The position numbers and the translations under genes were made by a program. The notes under the pieces are model-generated. The model was not told the origin of the DNA. It did no database searches and was given only the letters and a program-made list of their open reading frames with translations. Below are positions 16,967-25,990 of a stretch of 64,000 nucleotides of DNA, piece by piece. Source of the stretch: Solobacterium sp. (GTDB taxonomy: Bacteria; Bacillota_I; Bacilli_A; Erysipelotrichales; Erysipelotrichaceae); contig JAFWEW010000037.1 in NCBI GenBank assembly GCA_017512725.1, positions 1 through 64,000 of the forward strand, written 5' to 3'. How positions within the stretch are numbered: the stretch's first letter is position 1; each line of letters starts with the position of its first letter.

Positions 16967-18988
16967 ATGAAGAAGTATTTTACAACATTACTCTCTGCAT
17001 TGATGGCTCTCGCTCTTGCGGCATGCGGCAACGGCACAACTCAGCCGACAACACCGACCGAAGGCGGCAATGAGGGCGGAAACACTGCTTCCGGCAGCGT
17101 AGCAGACATCAAGCTCGCAGACACAGAGAACCTCGTCGAAGTTACCTCTTATGAACTTCAGAGCATGGACTATGTTGTCTCTGCAAAGACAGAAGATCAT
17201 GAGTACAACGCAAACTTCGTAGACGGTCTCCTCGAGAATGACACCTACGGAAACCTGAAGCCCTGCCTGGCTGAATCCTACGAAGCCAGCGAGGACGGCC
17301 TGACATGGACATTCCACCTGAGAAAGGGTGCAATGTGGGTCACAAGCGATGGCGAAGAATATGAAGAAGTCAAAGCAGAAGACTTCGTCACAGGTCTCCG
17401 TCACGGCGTTGAATTCAACTCTGAAACAGCATGGCTCCTCGAAGGCGTTATCAAGGGATACGCTGAGTACGAAGGAAGCGACTTCAGCGATGCGGAATGG
17501 GAAAAGGTCGGCGTCAAGGCAGTTGACGACTACACCCTCGAGTTTACACTCGAAGCACCGGCTCCTTACTTCCCGAGCATGACCTGCTATGCAGTTCTCT
17601 ACCCGATCAACAAGACCTTCCTCGAAGGTAAGGGCGAAGGCTGCAAGCTCGGTTCCCCGAACATGGAAGCATGTGACTTCGGTGTTGTTCAGCCGGATTC
17701 CATTCTCTACAACGGCGGATTCCTCCTCGAATCCAACGACCTCAAGTCCAGCACAGTTCTGATCAAGAACGAAAAGTACTGGGATGCTGATGAGATCCAC
17801 CTGAAGAGCGTTAAGCGCATCTACGATGATGGTTCCGATCCGTATTCCGTCATCCGTGGCTTCGAAGCAGGTACATACGCAGCTTCCGCAATCAGCCCGC
17901 TCTGGGAGGATTTCGATGCTTACATGTCCAAGTATGACGGCTATGTCAACGCTTCTCTGCCTGATCATTCCACATTCGGTGTTGTCTTCAACATGAACCG
18001 TCAGGTATTCGAGCAGTCCAACTACTGCGAGAACGATCCGGCAGCGAATGAGAACACACATAAGGCAATCCTGAACGAGAACTTCCGTAAGGCTCTCCGT
18101 GCTGCTTATGACGTTAAGGCATACAACATGGTTACCTCTCCGGAAAGCATCGCGCTCTCCATGATCCGTAACATCGACAACGACTCCAACATCGTTCGTA
18201 CATCCGATGGTACTGCTTATGGCGAACTCGTTAACAAGGCTTACAACGATGCAACAGATACACCGGCTGACCTGTCCGACGGACAGTATGCATGGCTCGA
18301 CAAGGAAAAGGCTCTTGCTTACATCGAAGCAGCCAAGGAAGACGGAATTGAGTTCCCGGTTCACCTTGACATGCTCGTAGACGAAACTTCCAAGGCACGT
18401 TCCGACCGCGGACGTTCCATGAAGGATTCCATCGAAGCCAACACAGATGGCCAGATCATTATCGAACTCGTTATGAGAGATTCTGACACAGTCACCAACA
18501 TCGCTTACCGTAACAGCGATCCGGCAGCTATGGACTATGACATCTCCACCTTCACAGGATGGGGCCCTGACTATGCTGACCCGAAGACATTCGTTGATAT
18601 CTACAGCCCGGTTTCTGGTTACTACATGAAGGCTATGGGTCTTGAGAACGGCCTTGACGGCGCAGCTGACAAGGACATCAAGATGGCAGTTGGTCTTGGT
18701 GAGTACGAAGAGCTCTACCGTGCAGCAGATGCAATCGTTGATGACATGGATGCTCGTTACGAAGCATTCGCAAAGGCAGATGCCTGCCTCGTTGAGAATG
18801 CATTCTACATTCCGACATCCACCAACACCAGAAGCGTAAGAGTTTCCCATGTAGTTCCGTTCACACGTTACTACTCTGTATGCGGTATGACCGAGTACAA
18901 GTACAAGGGACTCCAGCTCCAGGAAGACATCGTTACGTCTGCAGATTATGACGCAGCGTATGCGAAGTGGGAGAAGGGCGGCGAGTAA
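16967..18988 (+). CDS. oppA: Oligopeptide ABC transporter substrate-binding lipoprotein
   Basis: 673 residues, size of the Ami/Opp binding proteins. Signal peptide MKKYFTT… ends in the lipobox LAAC (Cys20), followed by a Thr/Gly linker. The family features ESYEASEDGLTWTFHLRKGAMW and ALRAAYD are present, with a conserved YYMKAMG/DPKTFVDIY C-terminal part. It captures extracellular peptides for the permease encoded at 20.1–24.6 kb. GGAGGG precedes the ATG. A strong terminator and an unrelated gene separate it from the permease genes, allowing more binding protein than membrane complex. Confidence 0.92.
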   Translation: MKKYFTTLLSALMALALAACGNGTTQPTTPTEGGNEGGNTASGSVADIKLADTENLVEVTSYELQSMDYVVSAKTEDHEYNANFVDGLLENDTYGNLKPCLAESYEASEDGLTWTFHLRKGAMWVTSDGEEYEEVKAEDFVTGLRHGVEFNSETAWLLEGVIKGYAEYEGSDFSDAEWEKVGVKAVDDYTLEFTLEAPAPYFPSMTCYAVLYPINKTFLEGKGEGCKLGSPNMEACDFGVVQPDSILYNGGFLLESNDLKSSTVLIKNEKYWDADEIHLKSVKRIYDDGSDPYSVIRGFEAGTYAASAISPLWEDFDAYMSKYDGYVNASLPDHSTFGVVFNMNRQVFEQSNYCENDPAANENTHKAILNENFRKALRAAYDVKAYNMVTSPESIALSMIRNIDNDSNIVRTSDGTAYGELVNKAYNDATDTPADLSDGQYAWLDKEKALAYIEAAKEDGIEFPVHLDMLVDETSKARSDRGRSMKDSIEANTDGQIIIELVMRDSDTVTNIAYRNSDPAAMDYDISTFTGWGPDYADPKTFVDIYSPVSGYYMKAMGLENGLDGAADKDIKMAVGLGEYEELYRAADAIVDDMDARYEAFAKADACLVENAFYIPTSTNTRSVRVSHVVPFTRYYSVCGMTEYKYKGLQLQEDIVTSADYDAAYAKWEKGGE

Positions 18989-19011
18989 TCGCTCTCTCAA
19001 AAGAGATACAG

Positions 19012-19047
19012 AAGTCACTCTTTGTTCATCAAAGAGTGGCTTTTTCT
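19012..19047 (+). terminator. Terminator after oppA
   Basis: A 12-bp stem (GTCACTCTTTG with CAAAGAGTGGC, one G-T pair), loop TTCAT and a TTTTT tail. Confidence 0.85.
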
Positions 19048-19081
19048 TTTCAGCGGGGAACGGCTGTATTACGCTTAAGAC

Positions 19082-19918
19082 ATGAACGAATGGAAAAATT
19101 ATGGAGTTTCCGCGCTGGGGCTTGGCACCACGGGCTACTGGTCCGGTATTAATAAAGGGCTGGATCAGTGCATCGAAACAGCGTTTTACGAATACGGAAT
19201 CAATGTCTTTGATACGGCAGAGATGTACGGAAACGGCCGCTGTGAAGAAGCCCTTGGCAAAGCGGTCCGTGCATTTCCGAGAGACCGTGTTTTCCTCATC
19301 AGCAAAATTCTACCGGACAATGTCAAAGAGGATACCTTTGAACAGTATCTGGACAACAGTCTGGCCCGCCTGAAGACCGATTATATTGATCTCTATCTGC
19401 TGCACTGGCGGGCGAACTGTGACCTTTCCCTTCTGGTGAAAAAAATGGAAGAAGCGGTCCAGAGCGGCAGGATCCGCCGCTGGGGCGTCTCCAATTTTGA
19501 TACCGGTGATCTTCGGGACCTGCTCGCAATTGCGGGCGGAGAGAACTGTTTCTGCAATCAGGTTTTTTTCAATATCTATGAACGCGGGCCGGAAACGGAA
19601 CTTCTGCCGTTTATGAAAACAAACGGCATCCTGCCGATGTCCTATTCCTCGCTTGGCTCAGGCTATCATCCTCATCCCGATATCCATGCCGTTGCGGAAA
19701 TCGAAACCATGTGCCGGAAGAATGGTGTTTCTGCGGAAAGCGTCATGCTGAAATTCAATACACAGGCAGGGTTTCTCGCGCTGTTCAGCACCGCTTCGCT
19801 TTCTCATCTGCAGAAGGATCTTCAGGAAGTAACCGAAGAACAGTATGCGAAACTGTTTCCGATCTTTGACCAGGCATTTCCTGCTCCGGATCATAATTAT
19901 CCGCTGGTAAAGATCTGA
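19082..19918 (+). CDS. Aldo/keto reductase
   Basis: 278 residues of the (β/α)8 aldo/keto reductase superfamily. The catalytic tetrad is visible: Asp and Tyr in FDTAEMYGNG, Lys in LISKILP and His in LLHWRA. Conserved GRIRRWGVSNF follows. NADPH-dependent carbonyl reductase of unknown substrate. There is no ribosome site; a TATTAC -10 lies 9 bases before the ATG, so the mRNA may be leaderless. It sits between oppA and oppB but reads as its own unit. Confidence 0.88.
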   Translation: MNEWKNYGVSALGLGTTGYWSGINKGLDQCIETAFYEYGINVFDTAEMYGNGRCEEALGKAVRAFPRDRVFLISKILPDNVKEDTFEQYLDNSLARLKTDYIDLYLLHWRANCDLSLLVKKMEEAVQSGRIRRWGVSNFDTGDLRDLLAIAGGENCFCNQVFFNIYERGPETELLPFMKTNGILPMSYSSLGSGYHPHPDIHAVAEIETMCRKNGVSAESVMLKFNTQAGFLALFSTASLSHLQKDLQEVTEEQYAKLFPIFDQAFPAPDHNYPLVKI

Positions 19919-20025
19919 AGCGGATTTCGATGCGGATCGGCGGGGATGCGGGAAGGCATTTTGAAAAACACCGTTTAAAATGTAAATAGTTTTCATTCCG
20001 GTAACGGAGTATGAATGCTTTTATA

Positions 20026-20036
20026 TATGATATAAT
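20026..20036 (+). promoter_or_regulatory. Extended -10 promoter of oppBCDF
   Basis: TGATATAAT (TG-n-TATAAT, TATAAT at 20031–20036) without a recognisable -35, 68 bases before oppB. Confidence 0.5.
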
Positions 20037-20104
20037 TTACAAAATCTGAAAATGATTTCTTCTTTTTTATATGTTTTAAAAAAGACGTTATAGAGGGGGA
20101 TGTT

Positions 20105-21580
20105 ATGAGAAATTACATCTTGAAGCGAATATTGAAATCGTTTGTTTCAATTTTTGCGGTCGTATCGATCATCATTGTCATGATCTATACGATGATTCCG
20201 AGCGAAAAGGTATTCGATAATGATGCCGGCGCGAAGAAAATGAAAGGGGACCAGCTTACCACGTACAAGCTGAAAAAGCTGGAAGAGCTTGGCTATCACG
20301 ATTATGTCAGTAAGATCGACATGTGCACGGCCACGTTCGGGGATGGAGCCCAGAGCTGCATTGACGGCGATGAGGCAAAGCTCAAAGAAGCTTCAGATGC
20401 GTATGCCGCAAGCGGCTATGAGATCCTGACCCTGAAATCGGGAGAACCGTATGCCCTTCATACATATAAATGGTATGAACTGATCGCACGCTTCTATAAG
20501 CGTCTGCTGGTCATTGACAATAAAAATGCGATCCAGGATCCGGAAGATCCGGATATGGAGCGCAAGTACTACTGGGGAAAGAATCCGGAGAACGGAAGCC
20601 CGGCACTGCTTTGTCAGGGATGTACCTATAAATATCAGATGTGGTTTGACGGCTCCTTTCCGTTCATCCATCAGAACAAGTTCAAACTGGACTTCGGTAC
20701 GTCCTTCCCGACCAACTCCGGTATTCCTACCATGCAGGTCATTACCGACGGTCAGGGATCAACAAAGAAGATCAACCAGACGTTTGATACCGGCCTGAAC
20801 GAAGAAAGTGCGCTGATCCAGACCAGCTGCCAGTACAAAGTACAAGTAGACCATCTGGACGCAAAGCGGTTCACAGACAAGTATGCAAACTGCCGTTCGT
20901 ATCACGAGTCTCCGTCCATGGTTAATACATCGTATATCCTTGGTCTGATTGCACTGGTGATTGCCTATGTCATGGGACTGCCGCTCGGCATGGCCATGGC
21001 AGCACATAAAGACAAACTGCTGGATAAGATCGGAATTGCCTATATCAACCTTCTGATCGCTGTTCCTTCGCTGGCGTTTATCTTCTTCATGCGTTCGATC
21101 GGAACCCTGTTCAACCTGCCGGATAAATTCCCGCAGCTTGGCTTCAATGATATCCGTTCGTATATCATGCCGGTTCTGATTCTTGCGCTGCTGCAGACAC
21201 CGAGTCTCATGATGTGGCTGCGCCGTTATATGATCGACCAGTCCAATGCGGACTATGTCAAGTTTGCACGTGCGAAGGGTCTTTCCCAGAATGAGATCTT
21301 CCGCAAGCATATTCTGAGAAATGCGATCATTCCGATCGTCAACGGTATTCCTGCTTCCATCATTCTGTGCATCAGCGGTGCCCTGATCACTGAGTCCGCA
21401 TTTGCGGTACCTGGCATGGGTAAGATGCTGCCGGATGCGATCAAGCAGACAAACAACAATATGGTCATTACGCTTGTATTCATCTTCACGTCACTGTCGA
21501 TCCTGTCAGTACTGATCGGTGACCTGCTGATGACGGTTGTCGATCCGAGAATTTCGTTAACCGCGAAGGGAGGTGAGTAA
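20105..21580 (+). CDS. oppB: Oligopeptide permease, Ami-type OppB
   Basis: 491 residues, much longer than an ordinary OppB (about 310) and close to streptococcal AmiC (about 498). A first membrane helix (9–30) is followed by a hydrophilic, probably extracytoplasmic insert of about 240 residues, then five helices. The binding-protein-dependent permease loop DYVKFARAKGLSQNEIFRKHILRNA contacts the ATPases. GAGGGGG ribosome site. It starts an oppBCDF operon with short gaps or overlaps. The insert probably docks the large binding lipoprotein. Confidence 0.9.
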   Translation: MRNYILKRILKSFVSIFAVVSIIIVMIYTMIPSEKVFDNDAGAKKMKGDQLTTYKLKKLEELGYHDYVSKIDMCTATFGDGAQSCIDGDEAKLKEASDAYAASGYEILTLKSGEPYALHTYKWYELIARFYKRLLVIDNKNAIQDPEDPDMERKYYWGKNPENGSPALLCQGCTYKYQMWFDGSFPFIHQNKFKLDFGTSFPTNSGIPTMQVITDGQGSTKKINQTFDTGLNEESALIQTSCQYKVQVDHLDAKRFTDKYANCRSYHESPSMVNTSYILGLIALVIAYVMGLPLGMAMAAHKDKLLDKIGIAYINLLIAVPSLAFIFFMRSIGTLFNLPDKFPQLGFNDIRSYIMPVLILALLQTPSLMMWLRRYMIDQSNADYVKFARAKGLSQNEIFRKHILRNAIIPIVNGIPASIILCISGALITESAFAVPGMGKMLPDAIKQTNNNMVITLVFIFTSLSILSVLIGDLLMTVVDPRISLTAKGGE

Positions 21581-21583
21581 GCG

Positions 21584-22516
21584 ATGAGTGAACTGAATAA
21601 AGACGATCTGTTTACGATTGATCTGTCCGATGATTCCGAATCGGAACACATCGCCGCACCTCAGTATTCCTACTGGCGCAGCGTATTCCGTAAATTCTTC
21701 TCCTCCAAGCTTGCAATCTTCATGATGATTCTCTCCGGAATTGTCATCCTGCTGGCAATCTTCCAGCCGATGATCTCCGGCTATGACCCGAATGTCACGC
21801 CGAACATTAACCGTCCGGAAATGAAATACATCCGTCCCAACGCTACTTACTGGTTTGGTACAGATGATGTTGGAAACTCCCTGTTTGATGCAGTCTGGAA
21901 AGGTACTGCAACCTCGCTGTTCGTATCCTTCATGGCAACCGCCATTACAACCGTGCTCGGTGTAGCAGTCGGCATGTGGTGGGGTTTCTCTAAGCGTGTG
22001 GATACCGTCATGATCGAGGTTTACAACATCGTATCCAATATCCCGGCAACCCTGATTGCCATGATCCTTGTATATGCGATCGGCGGCGGTGTATGGCAGA
22101 TCATCTTTGCACTGTCTGTTACTTCCTGGGTCAGCACTGCTTACTTCATAAGAGTCCAGGTCATGATTATCCGTGACCGTGAATACAACCTGGCTTCAAG
22201 ATGTCTGGGTACACCTACCTGGAAGATCATTACACACAACATCCTGCCGTATCTGATCTCGGTCATCATGACCAGTGTCAGCCGTGATGTTCCGTCATTC
22301 ATCTCGTACGAAGTATTCCTGTCCTTTATCGGTGTCGGTCTTGGACAGCAGTACGCATCGCTTGGACGAATGATCCAGCAGTATTCTCCGTACATGACTT
22401 CTACACCGTATCTGTTCTGGATCCCGGTTGCGATCTCGGCACTGATCTCCGTATCGCTGTATATCGTAGGTCAGACACTGGCAGACGCGAGCGATCCGCG
22501 TACGCACATGATCTGA
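21584..22516 (+). CDS. oppC: Oligopeptide permease OppC
   Basis: 310 residues, six predicted helices, starting 3 bases after oppB. An N-terminal cytoplasmic segment of about 35 residues precedes the first helix. The EAA-type loop LASRCLGTPTWKIITHNILP and FLSFIGVGLGQQYASLGRMI are characteristic of OppC/AmiD. Partners OppB in the membrane channel. Confidence 0.92.
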   Translation: MSELNKDDLFTIDLSDDSESEHIAAPQYSYWRSVFRKFFSSKLAIFMMILSGIVILLAIFQPMISGYDPNVTPNINRPEMKYIRPNATYWFGTDDVGNSLFDAVWKGTATSLFVSFMATAITTVLGVAVGMWWGFSKRVDTVMIEVYNIVSNIPATLIAMILVYAIGGGVWQIIFALSVTSWVSTAYFIRVQVMIIRDREYNLASRCLGTPTWKIITHNILPYLISVIMTSVSRDVPSFISYEVFLSFIGVGLGQQYASLGRMIQQYSPYMTSTPYLFWIPVAISALISVSLYIVGQTLADASDPRTHMI

Positions 22517-22529
22517 GGAGGGTAACATA

Positions 22530-23606
22530 ATGAGCGAAACAAATAAAAACATTATTTTATCCGTCAAGGATCTGGAAGTGAAGTTTAAGGTGCGTGACCG
22601 TGTACTTACTGCGATCCGTCATATTTCGATGGATTTTGAAGAAGGCAAGGTTGTCGCAATCGTCGGAGAATCCGGTTCCGGAAAATCCGTATTTACCAAG
22701 ACGTTCACCGGTATGCTCGAAGTCAACGGTGAAGTAACAAACGGTGAGATCTGGTTCGAAGGCCAGGATCTTGCAAAGATCAAAAAGGATTCCGACTGGG
22801 AGAAGATCCGCGGAAAGAAGATCGCTACGGTCTTCCAGGATCCGATGACCAGTCTGAACCCGGTAAAGAAGATCGGTGATCAGATTTCGGAAGTTATTAT
22901 CAAGCATCAGGGAAAATCCAAAGCGGAAGCCAAGAAGATGGCAATTGAGATGATGGGAAAGGTCGGCATCAAAGACCCGGACCTCCGCTACGATGAATAT
23001 CCGTTCATGTATTCCGGCGGTATGCGTCAGCGTATCGTTATTGCGATCGCGCTTGCCTGCCGTCCGAAGATCCTGATCTGTGATGAACCAACAACCGCAC
23101 TGGATGTAACCATTCAGGCGCAGATCATCCGCCTGATCAAGGATCTGTCAGAGGAATATGGATTCACAACGATCTACATTACCCACGACCTTGGCGTCGT
23201 TGCCAATGTCGCGGATATCGTTGCGGTTATGTATGCCGGCCAGATCATTGAGTATGGCAAGGTTGATGAAATCTTCTATGACAGCAAACACCCGTATACC
23301 TGGGGACTGCTTTCCTCTCTGCCGCAGCTTGGTGAGAAGGGTGAAGATCTGTTTGCGATCCGCGGTACACCGCCGTCGCTGTTTGAAGAAGTCAAGGGTG
23401 ATGCGTTTGCGCCTCGTTCCAACTATGCGATGAAGATTGACTATGTGGAAGAACCTCCATTCTTCAAAGTAACGGATACCCACTATGCAAAGACATGGCT
23501 CCTTGACCCGCGAGCTCCGAAAGTGGAACCGCCGGCAGCGGTAAAGGAACTCCATGAGCGGATGCTGGCTCTGACATCGAAGGGAGGGATTTACAGTGAG
23601 CGTTAA
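22530..23606 (+). CDS. oppD: Oligopeptide transporter ATPase OppD
   Basis: 358 residues. Walker A GESGSGKS (about 47–54), signature YSGGMRQR, Walker [14 protein letters not shown]-loop ITHD. The C-terminal oligopeptide-transporter domain with [12 protein letters not shown] is present, as in OppD/AmiE. GAGGAGGG site upstream. Its last bases overlap oppF. Confidence 0.93.
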   Translation: MSETNKNIILSVKDLEVKFKVRDRVLTAIRHISMDFEEGKVVAIVGESGSGKSVFTKTFTGMLEVNGEVTNGEIWFEGQDLAKIKKDSDWEKIRGKKIATVFQDPMTSLNPVKKIGDQISEVIIKHQGKSKAEAKKMAIEMMGKVGIKDPDLRYDEYPFMYSGGMRQRIVIAIALACRPKILICDEPTTALDVTIQAQIIRLIKDLSEEYGFTTIYITHDLGVVANVADIVAVMYAGQIIEYGKVDEIFYDSKHPYTWGLLSSLPQLGEKGEDLFAIRGTPPSLFEEVKGDAFAPRSNYAMKIDYVEEPPFFKVTDTHYAKTWLLDPRAPKVEPPAAVKELHERMLALTSKGGIYSER

Positions 23607-24561
23607 CAATGAAAAAGAAGTCCTTCTCGATGTAAAGCATCTCGAAGTAACCTTCAGCAATTCCAAGAAACATGTCTTCAAGGCAGTCAAAGACGCAAAC
23701 TTCCAGATTTATAAGGGAGAAACATTCGCCCTGGTCGGCGAATCCGGCTCCGGCAAGACGACGATTGCCCGTGCGATCATTCGTCTGAATGATACCTCCG
23801 ACGGAGAGATTCTCTTCCGGGGAAAGAAGATCAACGGAAAGCTCTCCAAGGAAGACAAAAAATGGGTGCAGCGGAATATTCAGATGATCTTCCAGGATCC
23901 TGCCGCTTCCCTCAATGAACGTGCGACCATCGACTACTGTATCTCGGAAGGTCTGTACAACTTCCATCTGTATACCGATGAGGCAGACCGTCAGAAGAAG
24001 GTAGACCTGGCACTGGATTCGGTCGGTCTTCTGCCGGAACACAAGTCCAGATATCCGCATGAGTTCTCCGGCGGTCAGCGTCAGCGTGTCGGTATTGCCC
24101 GTGCGATGATCATGGAACCGGAATTCATTATTGCCGATGAACCGATCTCCGCACTTGATGTTTCGATCCGTGCACAGGTTCTGAACCTGATGAACAAGTT
24201 CAAGGAAGAACGGGGTCTGACCTATATGTTCATCGCCCACGACCTCTCTGTCGTACGTTACTTCGCAGACCGGATCGCGGTTATCCATAACGGCCGCATC
24301 GTAGAGGTAGCGCCTTCCAATGAACTGTTCCACTTCCCGATCCATCCGTATACAAGATCTCTGCTTCAGGCCGTTCCGATGCCTGACCCTGAGATTGAAA
24401 AGGCGAAGGAACTGAAGCCGTACGACCAGGAGAAGGAAAACAAGGCCGATGAGACCGGCTCTCTGCAGGAAATCAAACCGGGTCATTTCATCTTCATGGC
24501 TGAGAACGAACGCGAGGAATACGAAGCGATCGTCAAGGAAATGGAGAAAACGGCAAAGTAA
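23596..24561 (+). CDS. oppF: Oligopeptide transporter ATPase OppF
   Basis: 321 residues from a GTG start inside the end of oppD; GGGAGGG lies 7 bases upstream, which decides this start. Walker [10 protein letters not shown], signature FSGGQRQR, Walker [13 protein letters not shown], and the OppF C-terminal [15 protein letters not shown] are visible. Forms the ATPase heterodimer with OppD. The C-terminal tail is acidic and Lys-rich. Confidence 0.93.
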   Translation: MSVNNEKEVLLDVKHLEVTFSNSKKHVFKAVKDANFQIYKGETFALVGESGSGKTTIARAIIRLNDTSDGEILFRGKKINGKLSKEDKKWVQRNIQMIFQDPAASLNERATIDYCISEGLYNFHLYTDEADRQKKVDLALDSVGLLPEHKSRYPHEFSGGQRQRVGIARAMIMEPEFIIADEPISALDVSIRAQVLNLMNKFKEERGLTYMFIAHDLSVVRYFADRIAVIHNGRIVEVAPSNELFHFPIHPYTRSLLQAVPMPDPEIEKAKELKPYDQEKENKADETGSLQEIKPGHFIFMAENEREEYEAIVKEMEKTAK

Positions 24562-24591
24562 AGGAACCGGAAGGAATTTCTTCCCGAAATG

Positions 24592-24626
24592 AAAAGATCT
24601 CGCTGTGAACTGTGAGATCTTTTTAT
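24592..24626 (+). terminator. Terminator of oppBCDF
   Basis: A perfect 10-bp stem (AAAAGATCTC/GAGATCTTTT) with a 12-base loop and T tail, 30 bases after oppF. Confidence 0.85.
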
Positions 24627-24685
24627 ATAGGGAATGCGATGAATGTAAGCGGGGTCCATCAGGGCTGCCGCTGTGAAACCGTATC

Positions 24686-24991
24686 TTACTTTTTCTCCTT
24701 TGAGCGCTTATCGTTGATGATCTTCATCTGCTCAACATCAATCCGTTTGACATGATTTTCCTCTGCCCATTTCACACAGCCTTTTAATACCGTGGGAAGG
24801 AATACGCGGGGAACTTTAACAAGCATGGCGAGTGCTTCATCGGTAAACGCAACATCCGTCTGGAGCCGGTCCGCTGCATAACGTACCGAAGAAACCGTTG
24901 TCTCCCGCTGCGGCAGATCATTAATCTTGGAAAGTATAATCTCGGGGAATTCATACGGGAAGAAGGCTTTCATACCGTAATCTGCACTCAT
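24686..24991 (-). CDS. Unrecognised small protein, possibly truncated
   Basis: 101 residues from the ATG at 24991; the frame continues upstream to 25273 but there it is antisense to the glycosyltransferase fragment and looks non-coding. No ribosome site precedes 24991. The C-terminal half (ALAMLVKVPRVFLPTVLKGCVKWAEENHV) is helical and looks like a genuine protein domain, faintly like the small domain at the C-terminus of protochlorophyllide-reductase-like subunits, but I cannot name it. Both this frame and the plus-strand fragment lack their 5' ends where they meet. Confidence 0.35.
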   Translation of the reverse strand: MSADYGMKAFFPYEFPEIILSKINDLPQRETTVSSVRYAADRLQTDVAFTDEALAMLVKVPRVFLPTVLKGCVKWAEENHVKRIDVEQMKIINDKRSKEKK

Positions 24992-25771
24992 GTCTTCGGG
25001 GGAATGATGCTGACGGCGGCGATAGCGCAGTTTAATCTGCAGATTCGCACGGCAATTGTAGAAACGGATTACTGGAATACCCCCGGCAGTATCAACAATG
25101 ATCTGGATTGTCATTTTGTTCCATATGCCACTCTGGTTCATGAACTGGTCAATTATGGCATCGATGAAAAACGGATTGTGGTTTCCGGTATTCCCGTAAG
25201 GAATGAAGCGACTACAATGCAGGACAAAGCAAAGGCTAAGGCAGAGCTCGGAATTCCTGAGGGCCGTGCCCATGTTCTTGTAATGGGTGGCAGTATGGGC
25301 GGTGGCTCGATTCCTTCACTTGTCGAACAATTGTATGAAACGGTGAATGATATTTCGGATATCAGCATTATCTGCGGAACAAACGAAAAACTGGAAAAAT
25401 CAATTCAGGCAAAATATGAAGGCTGTGACGATATTCATATTTATGGGTATGTAAAGGATATGGCCAGACTGTATTCCGGTGCAGATGTTTTTGTGACAAA
25501 ACCAGGCGGCATCAGCACAACCGAGGCCGCAGTAAACGGTCTGCCCATGGTGCTTCTGAAAGGTGCGGCTTTCTGTGAAGAATTCAATCTGAATTTCTTT
25601 GTTGGACATGGAGCGGCATTGAGCGGGGAAACCGAGGAAGACCTTTCGAATGCATGCCGTACACTACTGGAACATGAAGAAATGCGGAATGTAATGGCAG
25701 AAATCCTCCGCCGGATCGGGAACCGGAATGCCTCAAAAATCATCTATGAAACAATTGAACAGACCGCATAG
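24935..25771 (+). pseudogene. Glycosyltransferase (MurG/UgtP-like), N-terminal half missing
   Basis: The readable frame encodes about 275 residues with no start codon of its own: GFHTVICTHVFGGMM and AIVETDYW precede the first ATG at 25004 in frame, and the frame is open back to a TAA at 24785. The C-terminal nucleotide-sugar domain is complete: VSGIPVRNEA, VLVMGGSMGGGS, GYVKDMARLYSGADVFVTKPGG and TTEAAVNGLPMVL. This matches processive diacylglycerol glucosyltransferases and MGDG synthases. The N-terminal acceptor domain of about 110 residues is absent, so the gene is probably dead. Confidence 0.65.
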
Positions 25772-25934
25772 CCGCCGTCGCCCAGCGATTGTTTTCGGAA
25801 TCGTCAGACTCTCTTTGGATGCACTTTTTGCCGCCTGCGATTGTTTCCGGTTCATCGAGATTCGGTTCTTGAACTTTTTTAGGACACAGATCCTTAGTGT
25901 TCCTTACTGTTTAATATTTCGCTTGCCTCTGAAA

Positions 25935-25975
25935 AAAACCAGCACCATGCCCCATGAAAGGCAGATGCTGGTTTT
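25935..25975 (-). terminator. Bidirectional terminator
   Basis: AAAACCAGCA/TGCTGGTTTT, 10-bp perfect stem with a 21-base loop. It follows the FtsX-type permease on the minus strand and also faces the glycosyltransferase fragment. The 160 bases between that fragment and this hairpin hold nothing I recognise. Confidence 0.7.
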
Positions 25976-25990
25976 AAGAATACGAGGAAT

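Noticed and set aside
16988-19018. 676-residue open frame antisense to oppA
   Set aside because: It exists because codon bias of the real gene leaves the opposite frame free of stops; no ribosome site, no recognisable domain, and it spans the whole oppA gene.
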